Of a stretch of 64,000 nt of DNA, positions 9,248 to 18,725 are shown piece after piece; position 1 is the stretch's first letter, and every line of letters starts with the position of its first letter. The notes under the pieces were generated by a model, which saw nothing but the letters and a program-made list of their open reading frames with translations, made no database searches and was not told where the DNA came from. The stretch is from Nitrosomonas sp. (lineage in GTDB: Bacteria > Pseudomonadota > Gammaproteobacteria > Burkholderiales > Nitrosomonadaceae): assembly GCA_016703745.1 (NCBI GenBank), contig JADJBK010000006.1:1488001-1552000 (forward strand), read 5' to 3'. The position numbers were made by a program, and so were the translations under genes.

Positions 9248-11191
9248 TTAACTTGCTTTGACTGGATCTGGCGCACTATCGATGCAGTTGGTGGTAACAG
9301 CTGTACTTTGCATGCTGGCGTCAGGTTGAAATTTTGTGGCCAATTCAGCACCTGTGCGGGCTGCTGCTAATTCAACGATATGACGCAACAAATCACTCCA
9401 GCTTAAATCTGCGGCTTGCATCATGATAGCCAGTGAACCTTTACGCGCAAAGATTGCTTGTGTCTGTACGCCTGAAACCATAAGGTCTCCATTGTTGCCG
9501 AGGCAAAGATCAATACGCGCATAATCTCTGCACCCCGCGACGCGATAAGCAAGACGAGCGCACTCCCGAATTCGGTCTGCCAAGCTATTATCGATAGGTG
9601 CCGGACATTCACGTTTTCGGCTGGCGGCATCAATCTTCAGGATGGGCAAGTATTCCAGATGTGTATTACCAAAAATCGCTACCCGGAATTCCGTACCTGA
9701 AATTTTACTTTGTATCAGAATTTCCTGATGGTAACTCAAACGGATATGCGCAATTGCTTCACCAAGGCTACTGATTGTTTTGACTGTAATAGCTGCGTCT
9801 GGATCGCTGCGCGGGAAAACACGCAACGGAAAAACCAAATTGTGCGGCGATAAATCTGATTCATCCAGCAGGCGAACTTCCGGAACAGACACGCCCGCTT
9901 GTCGCAGAAGAGTGAACAACGCGTATTGATCCTGTAGCCGGGCATGGCTCATGGGATCCGGGCCGGTATACGCCACACCAGCCATTTCAAGCATGGCCGG
10001 GACATGAATATGACGGCCATAGCCTTGAATCCCGGTGCTCAAGTTGAGCGCCACGCCGCCCGGCATGCCACTGCGCGGATGAGGAACCAGAAAGTTTCGT
10101 AATTCACGCAAAAGAACCCGGTCACCTTCGACAACTTTAACGTTGTAACCCTCGTCACGTAGGGCATCAATCAGGTGTTGTACAGAATTGGATTGAGTTG
10201 TATCCGATGCAGCGGGTCCAAGACGTCCGATTGTCCCTGCGAACGAGCGGTTTCGAATTACCGCCACGCGTGGTTTTCGCTGCATTTCTTCGGGTGTTTT
10301 GTACAGCGTACTGATGATGACCTCGCCTATATAGGTATTTTGCCAGTCCTGAAACAAGCGGAGATCAAGATATTCTGATACCAGCACGATACCAAGCAGC
10401 TGGAGCAGCATTAATTCCGGAAAACGCAGCAGTATGTCCAATACCGCAGGGCTCTTTATCAGTATAAACAGGGTCAGCGCAACAACTATCGTCCAGGTCA
10501 GCCGCCAGAAAGCCGACATCAAATTTTCCCGCTCCAGCGTTGCGGCAACAGATTCCGCCATCATGGCCAGAATAATAACCGGGAAGAAAGCCAGACTCCA
10601 TATTAACTCCGAGCGCAACATGGCACCCATGAACAATGCAGAGATTAAAACACACGCGGTAATTCCAAGAGCCATGGAAACACGCGCATACAACGGCAAT
10701 CTGGCCCGGCGTATTGTTGGCCGCATAATTATGATAATTCCAACTACGACAACGATTACAATGAGACTTGGCATCACACCGATTTCGTTGAAACCAACCG
10801 CGATCAGAACCGACCGGTATCCGAGCATACGCAACCCAAGCGTCAGCCTGGTAATCGAAATCAGCAGCGCCGCGATCGGTAGCATCAGTAAGTAAATTAC
10901 AACATCACGGTCTGCTACCGGCACCCACGTTAAGGTTAGCGTATTATTCAGCAGAACGCCCAACCGAACCATTTTATCGAGTAACGGCCAATCGGCTATC
11001 GGCATCCCCGGCATTGCAAAAATGCGGGACATAATCATCAACAGCGCCAATGAAGCCAAGAAGGCAATAGATGCTAGTGCGGCTCTTCCAAGGTATCCCT
11101 TCGATTTCCATGTAAACAGCGGCTGGCGCTGATTGCGAGGCGGCGCTTTATAGGCGCCTAATCTGGGAAGAGAGAAGAGCGGCTCGCTCAT
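9248..11191 (-). CDS. fusion of a multi-TM membrane domain and a D-Ala-D-Ala-ligase-like ATP-grasp domain
   Basis: The protein has 647 residues. The N-terminal ~290 residues hold about seven hydrophobic segments (for example IVIVVVVGIIIIM and LLQLLGIVLVSEYL). The C-terminal half resembles D-Ala-D-Ala ligase: LNLSTGIQGYGRHIHVPAML, AGVAYTGPDPMSHARLQDQY and GVSVPEV. At the active-site end, the family Asp is kept (Asp561 in YARIDL), but the two other usual metal ligands (Glu and Asn in the E-x-N motif) align with Gly574 and Gln576. The ligase activity may therefore be altered or lost. It follows the HlyD gene after 3 nt. The 7-TM plus ATP-grasp pairing recalls known 7TM/transglutaminase-ATP-grasp peptide-ligase contexts; the substrate is unknown. 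Confidence 0.8.
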   Translation of the reverse strand: MSEPLFSLPRLGAYKAPPRNQRQPLFTWKSKGYLGRAALASIAFLASLALLMIMSRIFAMPGMPIADWPLLDKMVRLGVLLNNTLTLTWVPVADRDVVIYLLMLPIAALLISITRLTLGLRMLGYRSVLIAVGFNEIGVMPSLIVIVVVVGIIIIMRPTIRRARLPLYARVSMALGITACVLISALFMGAMLRSELIWSLAFFPVIILAMMAESVAATLERENLMSAFWRLTWTIVVALTLFILIKSPAVLDILLRFPELMLLQLLGIVLVSEYLDLRLFQDWQNTYIGEVIISTLYKTPEEMQRKPRVAVIRNRSFAGTIGRLGPAASDTTQSNSVQHLIDALRDEGYNVKVVEGDRVLLRELRNFLVPHPRSGMPGGVALNLSTGIQGYGRHIHVPAMLEMAGVAYTGPDPMSHARLQDQYALFTLLRQAGVSVPEVRLLDESDLSPHNLVFPLRVFPRSDPDAAITVKTISSLGEAIAHIRLSYHQEILIQSKISGTEFRVAIFGNTHLEYLPILKIDAASRKRECPAPIDNSLADRIRECARLAYRVAGCRDYARIDLCLGNNGDLMVSGVQTQAIFARKGSLAIMMQAADLSWSDLLRHIVELAAARTGAELATKFQPDASMQSTAVTTNCIDSAPDPVKAS

Positions 11192-11194
11192 GAC

Positions 11195-12406
11195 TTAATG
11201 ATCCTTCTCGAGAATTGCGACAGTCGCCGAAAGTCCAGGAAGCAGAGACACCGGGGGCGAATCCAATCGTACCCGTACGCTGATTACAGGAGCACCCTTC
11301 ATTCGCGTGGCGCGTGGCTGAGGAACGGCATCAACCGGTTGTTCGAAATCGGTTGCCACACCAATGGCATCAACCACACCGTCAAATTCCTGGCCAGGAT
11401 ACGATGGCAATGTCACGACTGCCGGATTGCCGATTTTAACGTGATGTATCTGATCTTCATCGATCCAGGCTTCAATCCAGATATCATCACCAATAGACAT
11501 TAGTATCACGGGCATTCCAACCCTTATCGACCCGCCCGTTTGGATTAGTCGGCGAATAATAGTTCCATTATCCGGAGCGCGAATGAATGTTCCATCCAAA
11601 TCAGCTTGCGCGCGCTCCAACTGCGCTCTGGCAGCACGCAAATTGGCGTCAAGCACTCCAAGGCGCTGCACACGAAGATTCAGACTGTCAAGATCAAGCA
11701 GCGCATTTTGTTTCCCTGATTCTGCGACTACCTTGTTTGCTTGAACTACGTTTGCCAGTGCAGATGCTGTCCGATGATCTGCTTCGGCCTGGCGCATCGT
11801 GTCACGCGGAATCAATTGCTTTTCAAGTAGCCCCTGCCGTGCTTTGTAGAAAGCATATGCTTCATCAGCACGGCTTTTCGCTGCTGCCGACTCGGCATGC
11901 GCTGCTGCGACCCGGGCATTGGCTTCCTGGAGCTGTGTTTTCCGTCTCAGGCGCTCGTGTTCGATGGCGGATTGTTCCAATATGGCTTCACGTTCGAGTG
12001 CGTCGATTTGCGCCTGTATCTGCAGAATTTCCGCGTTGATATGCTGATTTGCCAGACGCGCCAGCACCTGTCCGGCCTGCACCCGCTCACCTTCACTGAC
12101 TTCGATCGCCGCCAGCATGCCGTTGAAGCGCGTACCAACTTCGGTGATTTGGCTTCTTACTACAGCATTGCTTGACAACACATGTTGTGACTGATATCGC
12201 AGCCAGCTCCATGTAAATACGACTAATGCGAGCAATATGCCAACGGCAATGAGTCTCAGGATTCGGCGTCTGTAAAACAGACGGGGCACCATCCCGGTGT
12301 CTATGTCTCTCTCTGCCGATAAATAAGTGTGGGTGGAATCCGGGGTACTTAAGGGAATTTCAGCGTTTGAAACATTCTTATTGCGTATACTCTTGGAATT
12401 TTTCAT
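11195..12406 (-). CDS. HlyD/EmrA-family periplasmic adaptor (membrane fusion) protein
   Basis: The 403-residue protein has a cytoplasmic tail, one TM helix (residues ~48-68) and a lipoyl-like half-motif (GTRFNGMLAAIEVSEGERVQ). A long alpha-helical coiled coil rich in Ala, Glu and Arg follows (about residues 115-270), then the second lipoyl half (FIRAPDNGTIIRRL) and a beta-barrel region. Such proteins link an inner-membrane exporter to TolC. A TolC gene is in the same operon, but no ABC, MFS or RND pump is. The neighbouring 7-TM fusion is the only inner-membrane candidate partner (inference). The gene lies 10 nt after the interrupted hydrolase gene. Confidence 0.88.
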   Translation of the reverse strand: MKNSKSIRNKNVSNAEIPLSTPDSTHTYLSAERDIDTGMVPRLFYRRRILRLIAVGILLALVVFTWSWLRYQSQHVLSSNAVVRSQITEVGTRFNGMLAAIEVSEGERVQAGQVLARLANQHINAEILQIQAQIDALEREAILEQSAIEHERLRRKTQLQEANARVAAAHAESAAAKSRADEAYAFYKARQGLLEKQLIPRDTMRQAEADHRTASALANVVQANKVVAESGKQNALLDLDSLNLRVQRLGVLDANLRAARAQLERAQADLDGTFIRAPDNGTIIRRLIQTGGSIRVGMPVILMSIGDDIWIEAWIDEDQIHHVKIGNPAVVTLPSYPGQEFDGVVDAIGVATDFEQPVDAVPQPRATRMKGAPVISVRVRLDSPPVSLLPGLSATVAILEKDH

Positions 12407-13061
12407 AAATTCTGCGCTAATTCAGTGTGTTAATTGAAGCGTCATGAGAGTTGAGAAACCGGCTGTAATGAATCATGCCTTCAATGTGCGGGATTTCTCT
12501 GGAAAGATCAGCCAGAGAATGACTGATACCGGCCAGCTCCACAAGACTAACCAGCGATTGCATTCCATGCGCCCTGGCTTGCGCCTGCATGGCCGCAACC
12601 CAATTACGCGCCCGCTCAATACGCGTTATACCTTGTTGTTTATTAATACGTTCGCTGCTGAACAAATCCTCAGACTGCTCCGTATCTTCAGTGCCGACTA
12701 ACACCATTACGGGCACTTTCAAGTAACTCTCCGGGTTAAAGGACAATCCAGGCAGGCTGGAGGCGGAGCGAATACCATATGGGAACTTCTGTGTTGGATC
12801 GGGAAACGTATACCAGCCTGCGGCGCTGACAACGGCGCTATCAACACGGTGCGGATGAGCCATCAGATAGCGGTGCACAAACTGAGTGCCACCGGAATGG
12901 CCAAACAATCGGATATGGGTGGTATCAACACCGGTCATCATATTCAGCTCCGCCAGGCAACGGTGCAGGAACAGATCGGCGCGCTGTCCCCGGCCTATAC
13001 GACCCAGGCGCTGGTAATCAGCGTATTGCTGATCGCTGAAACTGGGTGCCAGCAGCGTAAC

Positions 13062-13067
13062 GCGGTG
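13062..13067. repeat. target-site duplication of IS21 copy B, left copy
   Basis: GCGGTG here is repeated at 15471-15476, directly outside the two element ends. Removing the element and one copy restores the hydrolase reading frame exactly, which confirms the boundaries. Confidence 0.92.
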
Positions 13068-13166
13068 TATTAGACGACAATTAACCTGTCCGGTCAGGCG
13101 ACAATTATCTTGACCGGTTGAGTGAAAGTATCAGTATGAGTTCTTTTCTATATAAGGAGAAAGAAC

Positions 13167-14687
13167 TTGCCTGGAAAACATATCACTCATCAACAGGAAG
13201 CTATTTATATGAAGAATCGTCAGATAGGGCATGGTCAGGGGACAGCGGCTGCGAAAGCGGGGGTAAGTATCCGCAGTGGCCGCAGGATTGAGAAGGGTGT
13301 GCGGGTGGAGAAGTCGCAACGGCAATGGCGCACGCGCCAGGATCCTTTTGAGCTGGTTTGGGAGACTGAATTGGTTCCATTGCTGCACGGGGAACCTGAA
13401 CTGACCGGGACTACGCTTTGGGAGTACCTGGATGATCGATATCCCGGCCAATACCCGGAGAAATTGCTCAGAAGCTTGCAGCGCCGTGTAAAACACTGGC
13501 GGGCAACGCAAGGTCCCGGTAAGGCGGTCATGTTTTGCCAGTCGGTACCTGCCGGGCACCAGGGGTTGTCCGATTTTACCTGGCCGCGCACGGCAATTAC
13601 GATTGCAGGCAAACCATTTGATCACCTGCTGTATCAGTTTTGTCTGGCTTATAGTCATTGGCGCGCGGTTCATATCATCCGGGGCGGGGAAAGTTATAGT
13701 GCATTGGCCGATGGATTGCAGACCGCCTTGCATAAACTGGGCGGCGTGCCCAGGGAACATCGCACCGACAGCCTGAGTGCCGCATACGTCAATGCGAGCC
13801 AAAAACAAGAACTCACGCAATCTTATGCGGCGCTGTGTCAACACTACGGCATGAAGCCTACGGTCAATAACCTGGGCGTCAGTCATGAAAATGGCGCCGT
13901 AGAAAATGCCCATGGTTCGCTCAAACACCGGATTGAGCAGGCGATCAAACTGCGGGGATCGGCGGATTTCGACAGTGTGGTTGCCTACCGCCGTTTTCTT
14001 GAACGGATCGTCGATAAGCTCAATCTGCGCTGCAGGGGGCGATTGGCGGAAGAGCAATCGCATCTCCAGCCACTGCCACGCTACCGCTTCATGGACTTCA
14101 GTGAACTGACCGTCAAAGTGACCACCAGTAGCACCATAGCGGTAAAACGGGGGCTCTACAGTGTGCCATCCAGACTCATTGGCGAGAACATCCGGGTTCA
14201 TCTCTATCACGATCGTCTGGAATGCTTTGTCGGCCAAACACCGGTCATTACATTACCGCGCGCGTATCCGAAAACGCCGGAAGGACGCGCCCGGCGCATC
14301 GATTACCGTCATGTGATTCATGCATTGGCGGCAAAGCCACAAGCCTTTCGCTTTTCCCGGCTGCGGGATGATCTGTTGCCAACGCCACAGTATCACCAGC
14401 TGTGGGCGCGGGTACAACAACAATTTGATCCCGGACTCGCTTGCAAATGGATGGTATCGGTGCTGCGTTTTGCCTACGACTATGATTGCGAGAGCCAGTT
14501 GGCCGCTGAATTGTTGCAACAACATCCGCTACCTGAACTGCAAACACTGCAAAAGCGATTTCTGCGGCAGCATGCGCCGCAGCCGGACATCCCAATTAAA
14601 CAACACACTGCGGATACCTACGATCAACTCCTCAGCGGAAACTGGGCAACACAAGGAGGCAGCTCATGTCTGAATCGCTCCCACTGA
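13167..14687 (+). CDS. istA: IS21 transposase IstA, copy B
   Basis: The 506-residue protein starts at a TTG preceded by AAGGAGA at a good distance; an ATG at 13209 is an alternative. It has an N-terminal HTH-like region (AAAKAGVSIRSGRRIEKG) and an integrase-type DDE core: FTWPRTAITIAG, PREHRTDSLSAAY and SHENGAVENAHGSLKHRIEQ. It overlaps istB by 22 nt. Unlike copy A it has no premature stop, so it could encode active transposase. Confidence 0.95.
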   Translation: MPGKHITHQQEAIYMKNRQIGHGQGTAAAKAGVSIRSGRRIEKGVRVEKSQRQWRTRQDPFELVWETELVPLLHGEPELTGTTLWEYLDDRYPGQYPEKLLRSLQRRVKHWRATQGPGKAVMFCQSVPAGHQGLSDFTWPRTAITIAGKPFDHLLYQFCLAYSHWRAVHIIRGGESYSALADGLQTALHKLGGVPREHRTDSLSAAYVNASQKQELTQSYAALCQHYGMKPTVNNLGVSHENGAVENAHGSLKHRIEQAIKLRGSADFDSVVAYRRFLERIVDKLNLRCRGRLAEEQSHLQPLPRYRFMDFSELTVKVTTSSTIAVKRGLYSVPSRLIGENIRVHLYHDRLECFVGQTPVITLPRAYPKTPEGRARRIDYRHVIHALAAKPQAFRFSRLRDDLLPTPQYHQLWARVQQQFDPGLACKWMVSVLRFAYDYDCESQLAAELLQQHPLPELQTLQKRFLRQHAPQPDIPIKQHTADTYDQLLSGNWATQGGSSCLNRSH

Positions 14688-15402
14688 TGCTCAAGGAACT
14701 CAGACTCCCTGCCTTTGGCCAGCATTACCGGCACTTCCAGGATCAAGCCGCAGAACACGCCTGGAGCTACAGCCAATATCTCGCCGCCCTGTGCGAACAG
14801 GAAGTCGCCCAGCGCTTCCAAAGCAGAATCAGCAACTGGACGCATGAAGCCAGACTGCCGCGCGGCAAAAGCTTTGCCACTCTGGCGCTGACCGAACTGC
14901 CTCAAGCCGCTCAGAAAAAAATCATTACGCTGCGCGACAATACCTACTGGGCGAGCCAGGCAGACAATGTGTTGCTGATCGGCCCATCCGGTGTCGGCAA
15001 ATCACATGTGGCGGCAGCATTGGGGTTGCATTTGATTGAACAAGGCATTCGCGTCAAATGGATATCAGCTACCGCACTGGTTCAACTCCTGCAGCAAGCC
15101 AGGAAAGAACTGGACTTGATGTCCGCCATGACGCGGCTGGATAAATACCGTGTACTGATCGTTGATGATATCGGCTATGTCAAAAAGACCGATTCGAAAC
15201 ACAGGTATTGTTTGACTTCATTGCCCATCGCTATGAAAGCGGAAGTCTCATCATTACTTCAAACCAGCCTTTTAGCCAGTGGGATCAAATCTTCCCTGAC
15301 ACCATGATGACTGTTGCCGCCATCGACCGGATCATCCATCACGCAACCATCATCGAAATCGACAGTGAAAGTTATAGGAGGAAAAACCAGAAAAAATCAT
15401 GA
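14666..15402 (+). pseudogene. istB: IS21 helper ATPase IstB, copy B, frameshifted
   Basis: IstB is the AAA+ partner of IstA. The frame is normal through Walker A (IGPSGVGKSH) and Walker B (VLIVDDIGYVKK). One G is then missing at about 15196 (GATTCGAAAC where GATTCGGAAAC is expected). After the break the correct protein continues in the next frame: LFDFIAHRYESGSLIITSNQ to the stop at 15402. The frame as given ends at 15307 after 213 residues with a wrong tail. It is either an inactivating mutation or a single-base sequence error. Confidence 0.88.
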
Positions 15403-15470
15403 AGTAGCTAATAAACTCAACCGGCCATCATAATTGTCGTCAAAGCGGCCAAGATAATTGACGCGAGATA

Positions 15471-15476
15471 GCGGTG
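15471..15476. repeat. target-site duplication of IS21 copy B, right copy
   Basis: GCGGTG, the partner of 13062-13067. Confidence 0.92.
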
Positions 15477-15672
15477 GCGCTCGCATGTGGGTACGAGCAC
15501 TTCGGCCTGTTTAATCCAGCTGTTCCGTGATATGCCATGAACTGAAACCAGGACGGTCGTATCTGCGGTGCCGGTAGTCGGTAAATAGACCAGGTATTCA
15601 GACAGTGGATCGGTCCTCAACGATCTGCGCAACAATTGTCCGCAGGGTAACGACCATTTCGGATGAATCTGT

Positions 15673-16920
15673 TTACTGACCATCTTTTTTTGAATGATTA
15701 GATTGTTGCAGTATCTGTCTGAGTTTAGGCAGAAACCCTGGGGTTTTTTTTGTTTCAATGTGGGGCTGCGCTCCGGCAGCAGGAATATTCATCGCACGCT
15801 CCGGTGTGATGGCCAACTCGCCTCGATCATAAACGGGTATATGGCGTGCCGCAGCGGTCTCGCGAACCTGCGAATGCTGTGCATCCGCAAGAATTTTCAT
15901 CGCATTTTCGGGGGTAGCTAGTCCTTCCCGATCATAAACAGGCAAATGGAGCGCTGTAACAGTTTCACGAATCTGTAGCGGGGCGGCTGAAATAATGCCG
16001 CTGATAGCTACTACCGGTGGTTTTGCATGTTTTCTTAGAAAGTTGACGCCTGCACTGGCCCCCATTGAATCCTGAGAAGCCATCAGAATACCCGACACGA
16101 GCGAAGCAAACACCGGCGATTGTAGTAATGCCGATGTTTCCTGCTGAAATACGCCGTCTGCGATTTCGAGCACCATGGCATCCACATTCTCTCGTGCAAT
16201 ATGTCCCATTAATGTCATAAGCAATGAGTCGAGTTGCTCCAATGAGATCATATAGGTGGTGGCCATGCCTGCGTCGGTAAAATCGAGCACCGGCGAAGCG
16301 CCAGCGTCCTTGAGCAGCCAAAAATCGCCACCGGCACCTGTTCCGGTAATTTTTGCATACCCAACGCGAAGCCCGGCGGCAAGTAATCCACGAACAAGGT
16401 AAGCGCAGCTCTGCGTTTTTCCGGAATCCATGCCTGTTCCAACAACAGCGATTGTGACAGGCACGGGGGTATCGAGTGTGCTGATCGGAGAAAGGGCATG
16501 GTCGCGTAGATTGATACGTCTGTTATCGGCATCCCCCAGCAAATCTATGGGGGTGATATGTGTTGGGCCTTTCTTCATGTTGACATGCCAGGATACGGCA
16601 CGCGAGGCAATGCCACCGCCTGCCACCAGATGACAAGGCCCGAGCGTTTCAGGTACTACTGACTCGAACTGATTGGATGCATAGCGATTCCCATACGCAA
16701 CGACGATCTCATCACCCGGAAAAAGCTGCTTGCGTCTGCCGCTGGGCAGTTGAAGGCCGGGATGTTGGCCCAGATAATCGACGGATGCCAGCACAAGATC
16801 ACCTGGGCATGGCGTGCCTTCAGGCGGAAGCAGCGCTTTTACGGCATCCCGGGAAACACGGCGGGTGGTAAATGCCCAGGAAGCGTTTTGAATACGTACT
16901 ATATCGTTAGAGTAATACAT
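15673..16920 (-). CDS. P-loop NTPase of DUF1611 type
   Basis: The protein has 415 residues from the ATG at 16920, which sits behind GGAGGAAATCA inside the last codons of the tolC gene (14-nt overlap); the frame is open 13 codons further. The N-terminal part is beta-rich (for example KQLFPGDEIVVAYGNRYASN). At residues 161-169 lies a clear Walker A, GTGMDSGKT, followed by SCAYLVRGLLAAGLRVGYAKI, as in the DUF1611/MobB-like P-loop fold. DUF1611 proteins include enzymes acting on D-amino acids, so a peptide or amino-acid modification role is possible but not shown. The C-terminus contains a near-tandem repeat of about 35 residues (RETVTALHLPVYDREGL, then RETAAARHIPVYDRGEL). It overlaps the next hydrolase gene by 11 nt. 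Confidence 0.72.
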   Translation of the reverse strand: MYYSNDIVRIQNASWAFTTRRVSRDAVKALLPPEGTPCPGDLVLASVDYLGQHPGLQLPSGRRKQLFPGDEIVVAYGNRYASNQFESVVPETLGPCHLVAGGGIASRAVSWHVNMKKGPTHITPIDLLGDADNRRINLRDHALSPISTLDTPVPVTIAVVGTGMDSGKTQSCAYLVRGLLAAGLRVGYAKITGTGAGGDFWLLKDAGASPVLDFTDAGMATTYMISLEQLDSLLMTLMGHIARENVDAMVLEIADGVFQQETSALLQSPVFASLVSGILMASQDSMGASAGVNFLRKHAKPPVVAISGIISAAPLQIRETVTALHLPVYDREGLATPENAMKILADAQHSQVRETAAARHIPVYDRGELAITPERAMNIPAAGAQPHIETKKTPGFLPKLRQILQQSNHSKKDGQ

Positions 16921-17505
16921 TGATTTCCTCCAGGAGAGACTCATCGAGCTCGGCCACATCCGCCTTTAACCGTAATCGTGCCATCAGATAATCGTAATAG
17001 GCGACAACCAGATCTCTGCGAGCTGAGTAATACTGCTGTTGCGCGTTCAAAACATCAATTTCTGTTCTAATGCCGGCCTCCTGTCCAAGAATGGTGGAAT
17101 CCAATCGGCTTTGACTCGACTTGAGTGCTCTTCTAAGCGCACCAACCTGAGCGACGCCGTTAGTGAGATTCAAATAATGTTGCCGCACCTGTAACGCAAT
17201 CAGACGTCTACTGTTTTCCACCTCTTCTTGCGCTTTGTTGCGGTTGGCAAATTTTTCTCTTGCCTTGGATTGCGTTGAAAACCCATGGAAAATAGGTATT
17301 CGGAGTTCAATGCCGATAGTTTTTGATTCAAAATCCAGGCCACGGGCGCTGACAACAAACGGGTTATCTATCTGATTGTTGTACTGTCCAACCAGATCCA
17401 GTGTCGGATAATGGGCTGATTTGGCTCGGGTTGCTTCCTGCCTGGCAATATCGTATGAATCGCCCCGGGTTTTCCGGAGATAAAATGATTTGAGAGGAGG
17501 AGTAT

Positions 17506-17826
17506 ATGAAAAATCAAATTAGTTATTCACCGGAAGTCCGGGAGCGAGCAGTAAGGTTGGTATTCGAGCAGCAAAAAGAGCATGAATCGCAATGGTCATC
17601 GATCAAATCGATCGCATCGAAGATTGGCTGCACAGCGGAAACATTGCGAGCATGGGTAAGAAGAGCGGAGACGGATCGAGGAATTCGAGGCGGGTTGTCG
17701 ACATCGGATCGTGAGCGGCTCAAGGAATTGGAACGGGAGAATCGTGAATTAAAGCGGGCTAACGAGATATTACGGAAGGCATCCGCTTATTTTGCCCAGG
17801 CGGAGCTCGACCGCCGACCGAAATGA
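17506..17826 (+). CDS. IS3-family OrfA (HTH protein)
   Basis: The 106-residue protein has a transposase_8/HTH region (SYSPEVRERAVRLVFEQQKE, SIASKIGCTAETLRAWVRR) and a C-terminal leucine-zipper-like coiled coil (LKELERENRELKRANEIL). A TGA stop overlaps the ATG of orfB (AATGATG), and orfB lies in the -1 frame. The transframe OrfAB transposase or coupled translation is therefore possible. Confidence 0.95.
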   Translation: MKNQISYSPEVRERAVRLVFEQQKEHESQWSSIKSIASKIGCTAETLRAWVRRAETDRGIRGGLSTSDRERLKELERENRELKRANEILRKASAYFAQAELDRRPK

Positions 17827-18725
17827 TGATGTTATTTGTTGATAGAAATAAGGTGGAATATGGGGTCGAGCCGATCTGTAAGCAAATACAGATTGCCCCG
17901 TCGACTTATTATGAGCACAAAAGGCGGGAGAGAGATCCGGATCGATTGCCCGGTCGCGTCAGGCGGGACACGAAGCTGGCACTCGAAATACAGCAGGTTT
18001 GGGAAAGTAACTTCCGGGTTTACGGTGTTCGTAAAGTATGGCGGCAATTGTTGCGAGAAGGCATTAGCGCTGCGCGTTGCACCGTCGAGCGATTGATGAA
18101 GACACTTGGGATACAAGGCGCCAGGCGTGGTAAAAAGTGCCGGACAACGATTGCAGATAACTTACTTGCCTGCCCAACAGATAAGGTTAACCGACAATTT
18201 GTGGCGACCCGGCCCAATCAATTGTGGGTAGCGGATATTACCTTTGTTGCAACGTGGATGGGATTTGTTTATGTAGCTTTTATTACCGATGTTTTTGCCC
18301 GGTATATTGTTGGTTGGCGAGTCAGCCGGTCATTACATACCGATCTGGTGCTCGACGCATTGGAACAGGCATTGTGCGCACGGCGCGAAATTAAGGGATT
18401 AGTCCATCATAGCGACCACGGTAGTCAATACTTGTCGATTCGCTATACGGAACGCTTGATACAAGCCAATATTGATGCTTCTGTTGGTAGTGTTGGTGAT
18501 TCTTATGACAATGCACTCGCCGAAACAATTAACGGATTATACAAGACCGAGGTCATACGGCACCGCGGCCCCTGGCGCAATATCGACGATGTTGAGTTTG
18601 CAACCTTGGAATGGGTAGATTGGTTCAATAATCGCCGATTGTTGGAGCCGATTGGAAATATTCCGCCGGCAGAATTTGAAATGGCCTATTATCGCCAACC
18701 AAGAGAGTCAGCCGTTGCGGTTTGA
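17823..18725 (+). CDS. IS3-family OrfB transposase
   Basis: The 300-residue integrase has an N-terminal HTH_21 region (YGVRKVWRQLLREGISAARC) and an rve-type DDE core: WVADITFVATWMGFVYVAF (first Asp), HHSDHGSQYLSIRYTERL (second Asp) and SYDNALAETINGLYKTEVI (Glu). All three catalytic residues are present. It is closely similar to the truncated copy at 1782-2119. Confidence 0.95.
   Translation: MMMLFVDRNKVEYGVEPICKQIQIAPSTYYEHKRRERDPDRLPGRVRRDTKLALEIQQVWESNFRVYGVRKVWRQLLREGISAARCTVERLMKTLGIQGARRGKKCRTTIADNLLACPTDKVNRQFVATRPNQLWVADITFVATWMGFVYVAFITDVFARYIVGWRVSRSLHTDLVLDALEQALCARREIKGLVHHSDHGSQYLSIRYTERLIQANIDASVGSVGDSYDNALAETINGLYKTEVIRHRGPWRNIDDVEFATLEWVDWFNNRRLLEPIGNIPPAEFEMAYYRQPRESAVAV

Larger units (their letters stand above)
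13068..15470 (+). mobile_element. complete IS21-family element, copy B
   Basis: The element is 2403 bp with imperfect terminal inverted repeats: TATTAGACGACAATTAACC on the left and, on the opposite strand of the right end, TATCTCGCGTCAATTATC. Each end carries two tandem copies of a CGACAATTA...CCGG-type motif about 25 bp apart, as expected for IS21 transposase-binding sites. A 6-bp duplication GCGGTG flanks it. It encodes istA (intact) and istB (frameshifted). Confidence 0.95.
12417..15683 (-). pseudogene. alpha/beta hydrolase gene split by IS21 copy B
   Basis: The N-terminal part (71 codons, 15683-15471) and the C-terminal part (13061-12417) are separated by IS21 plus one copy of its 6-bp target duplication GCGGTG. 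Joining them gives a perfect 285-residue frame, reading ERHR-VTLLAPSFSD across the junction. The restored protein has an oxyanion-type VSVHGISRNSW and nucleophile Ser127 in FGHSGGTQF. It also has VMVLVGTEDTEQSED (acid) and GISHSL (likely His). It is a shorter paralogue of the lamin-tail hydrolase in the same operon and lacks a signal peptide. The start ATG at 15683 overlaps the stop of the upstream gene by 11 nt, suggesting translational coupling. As it stands it should make no functional enzyme. Confidence 0.9.
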
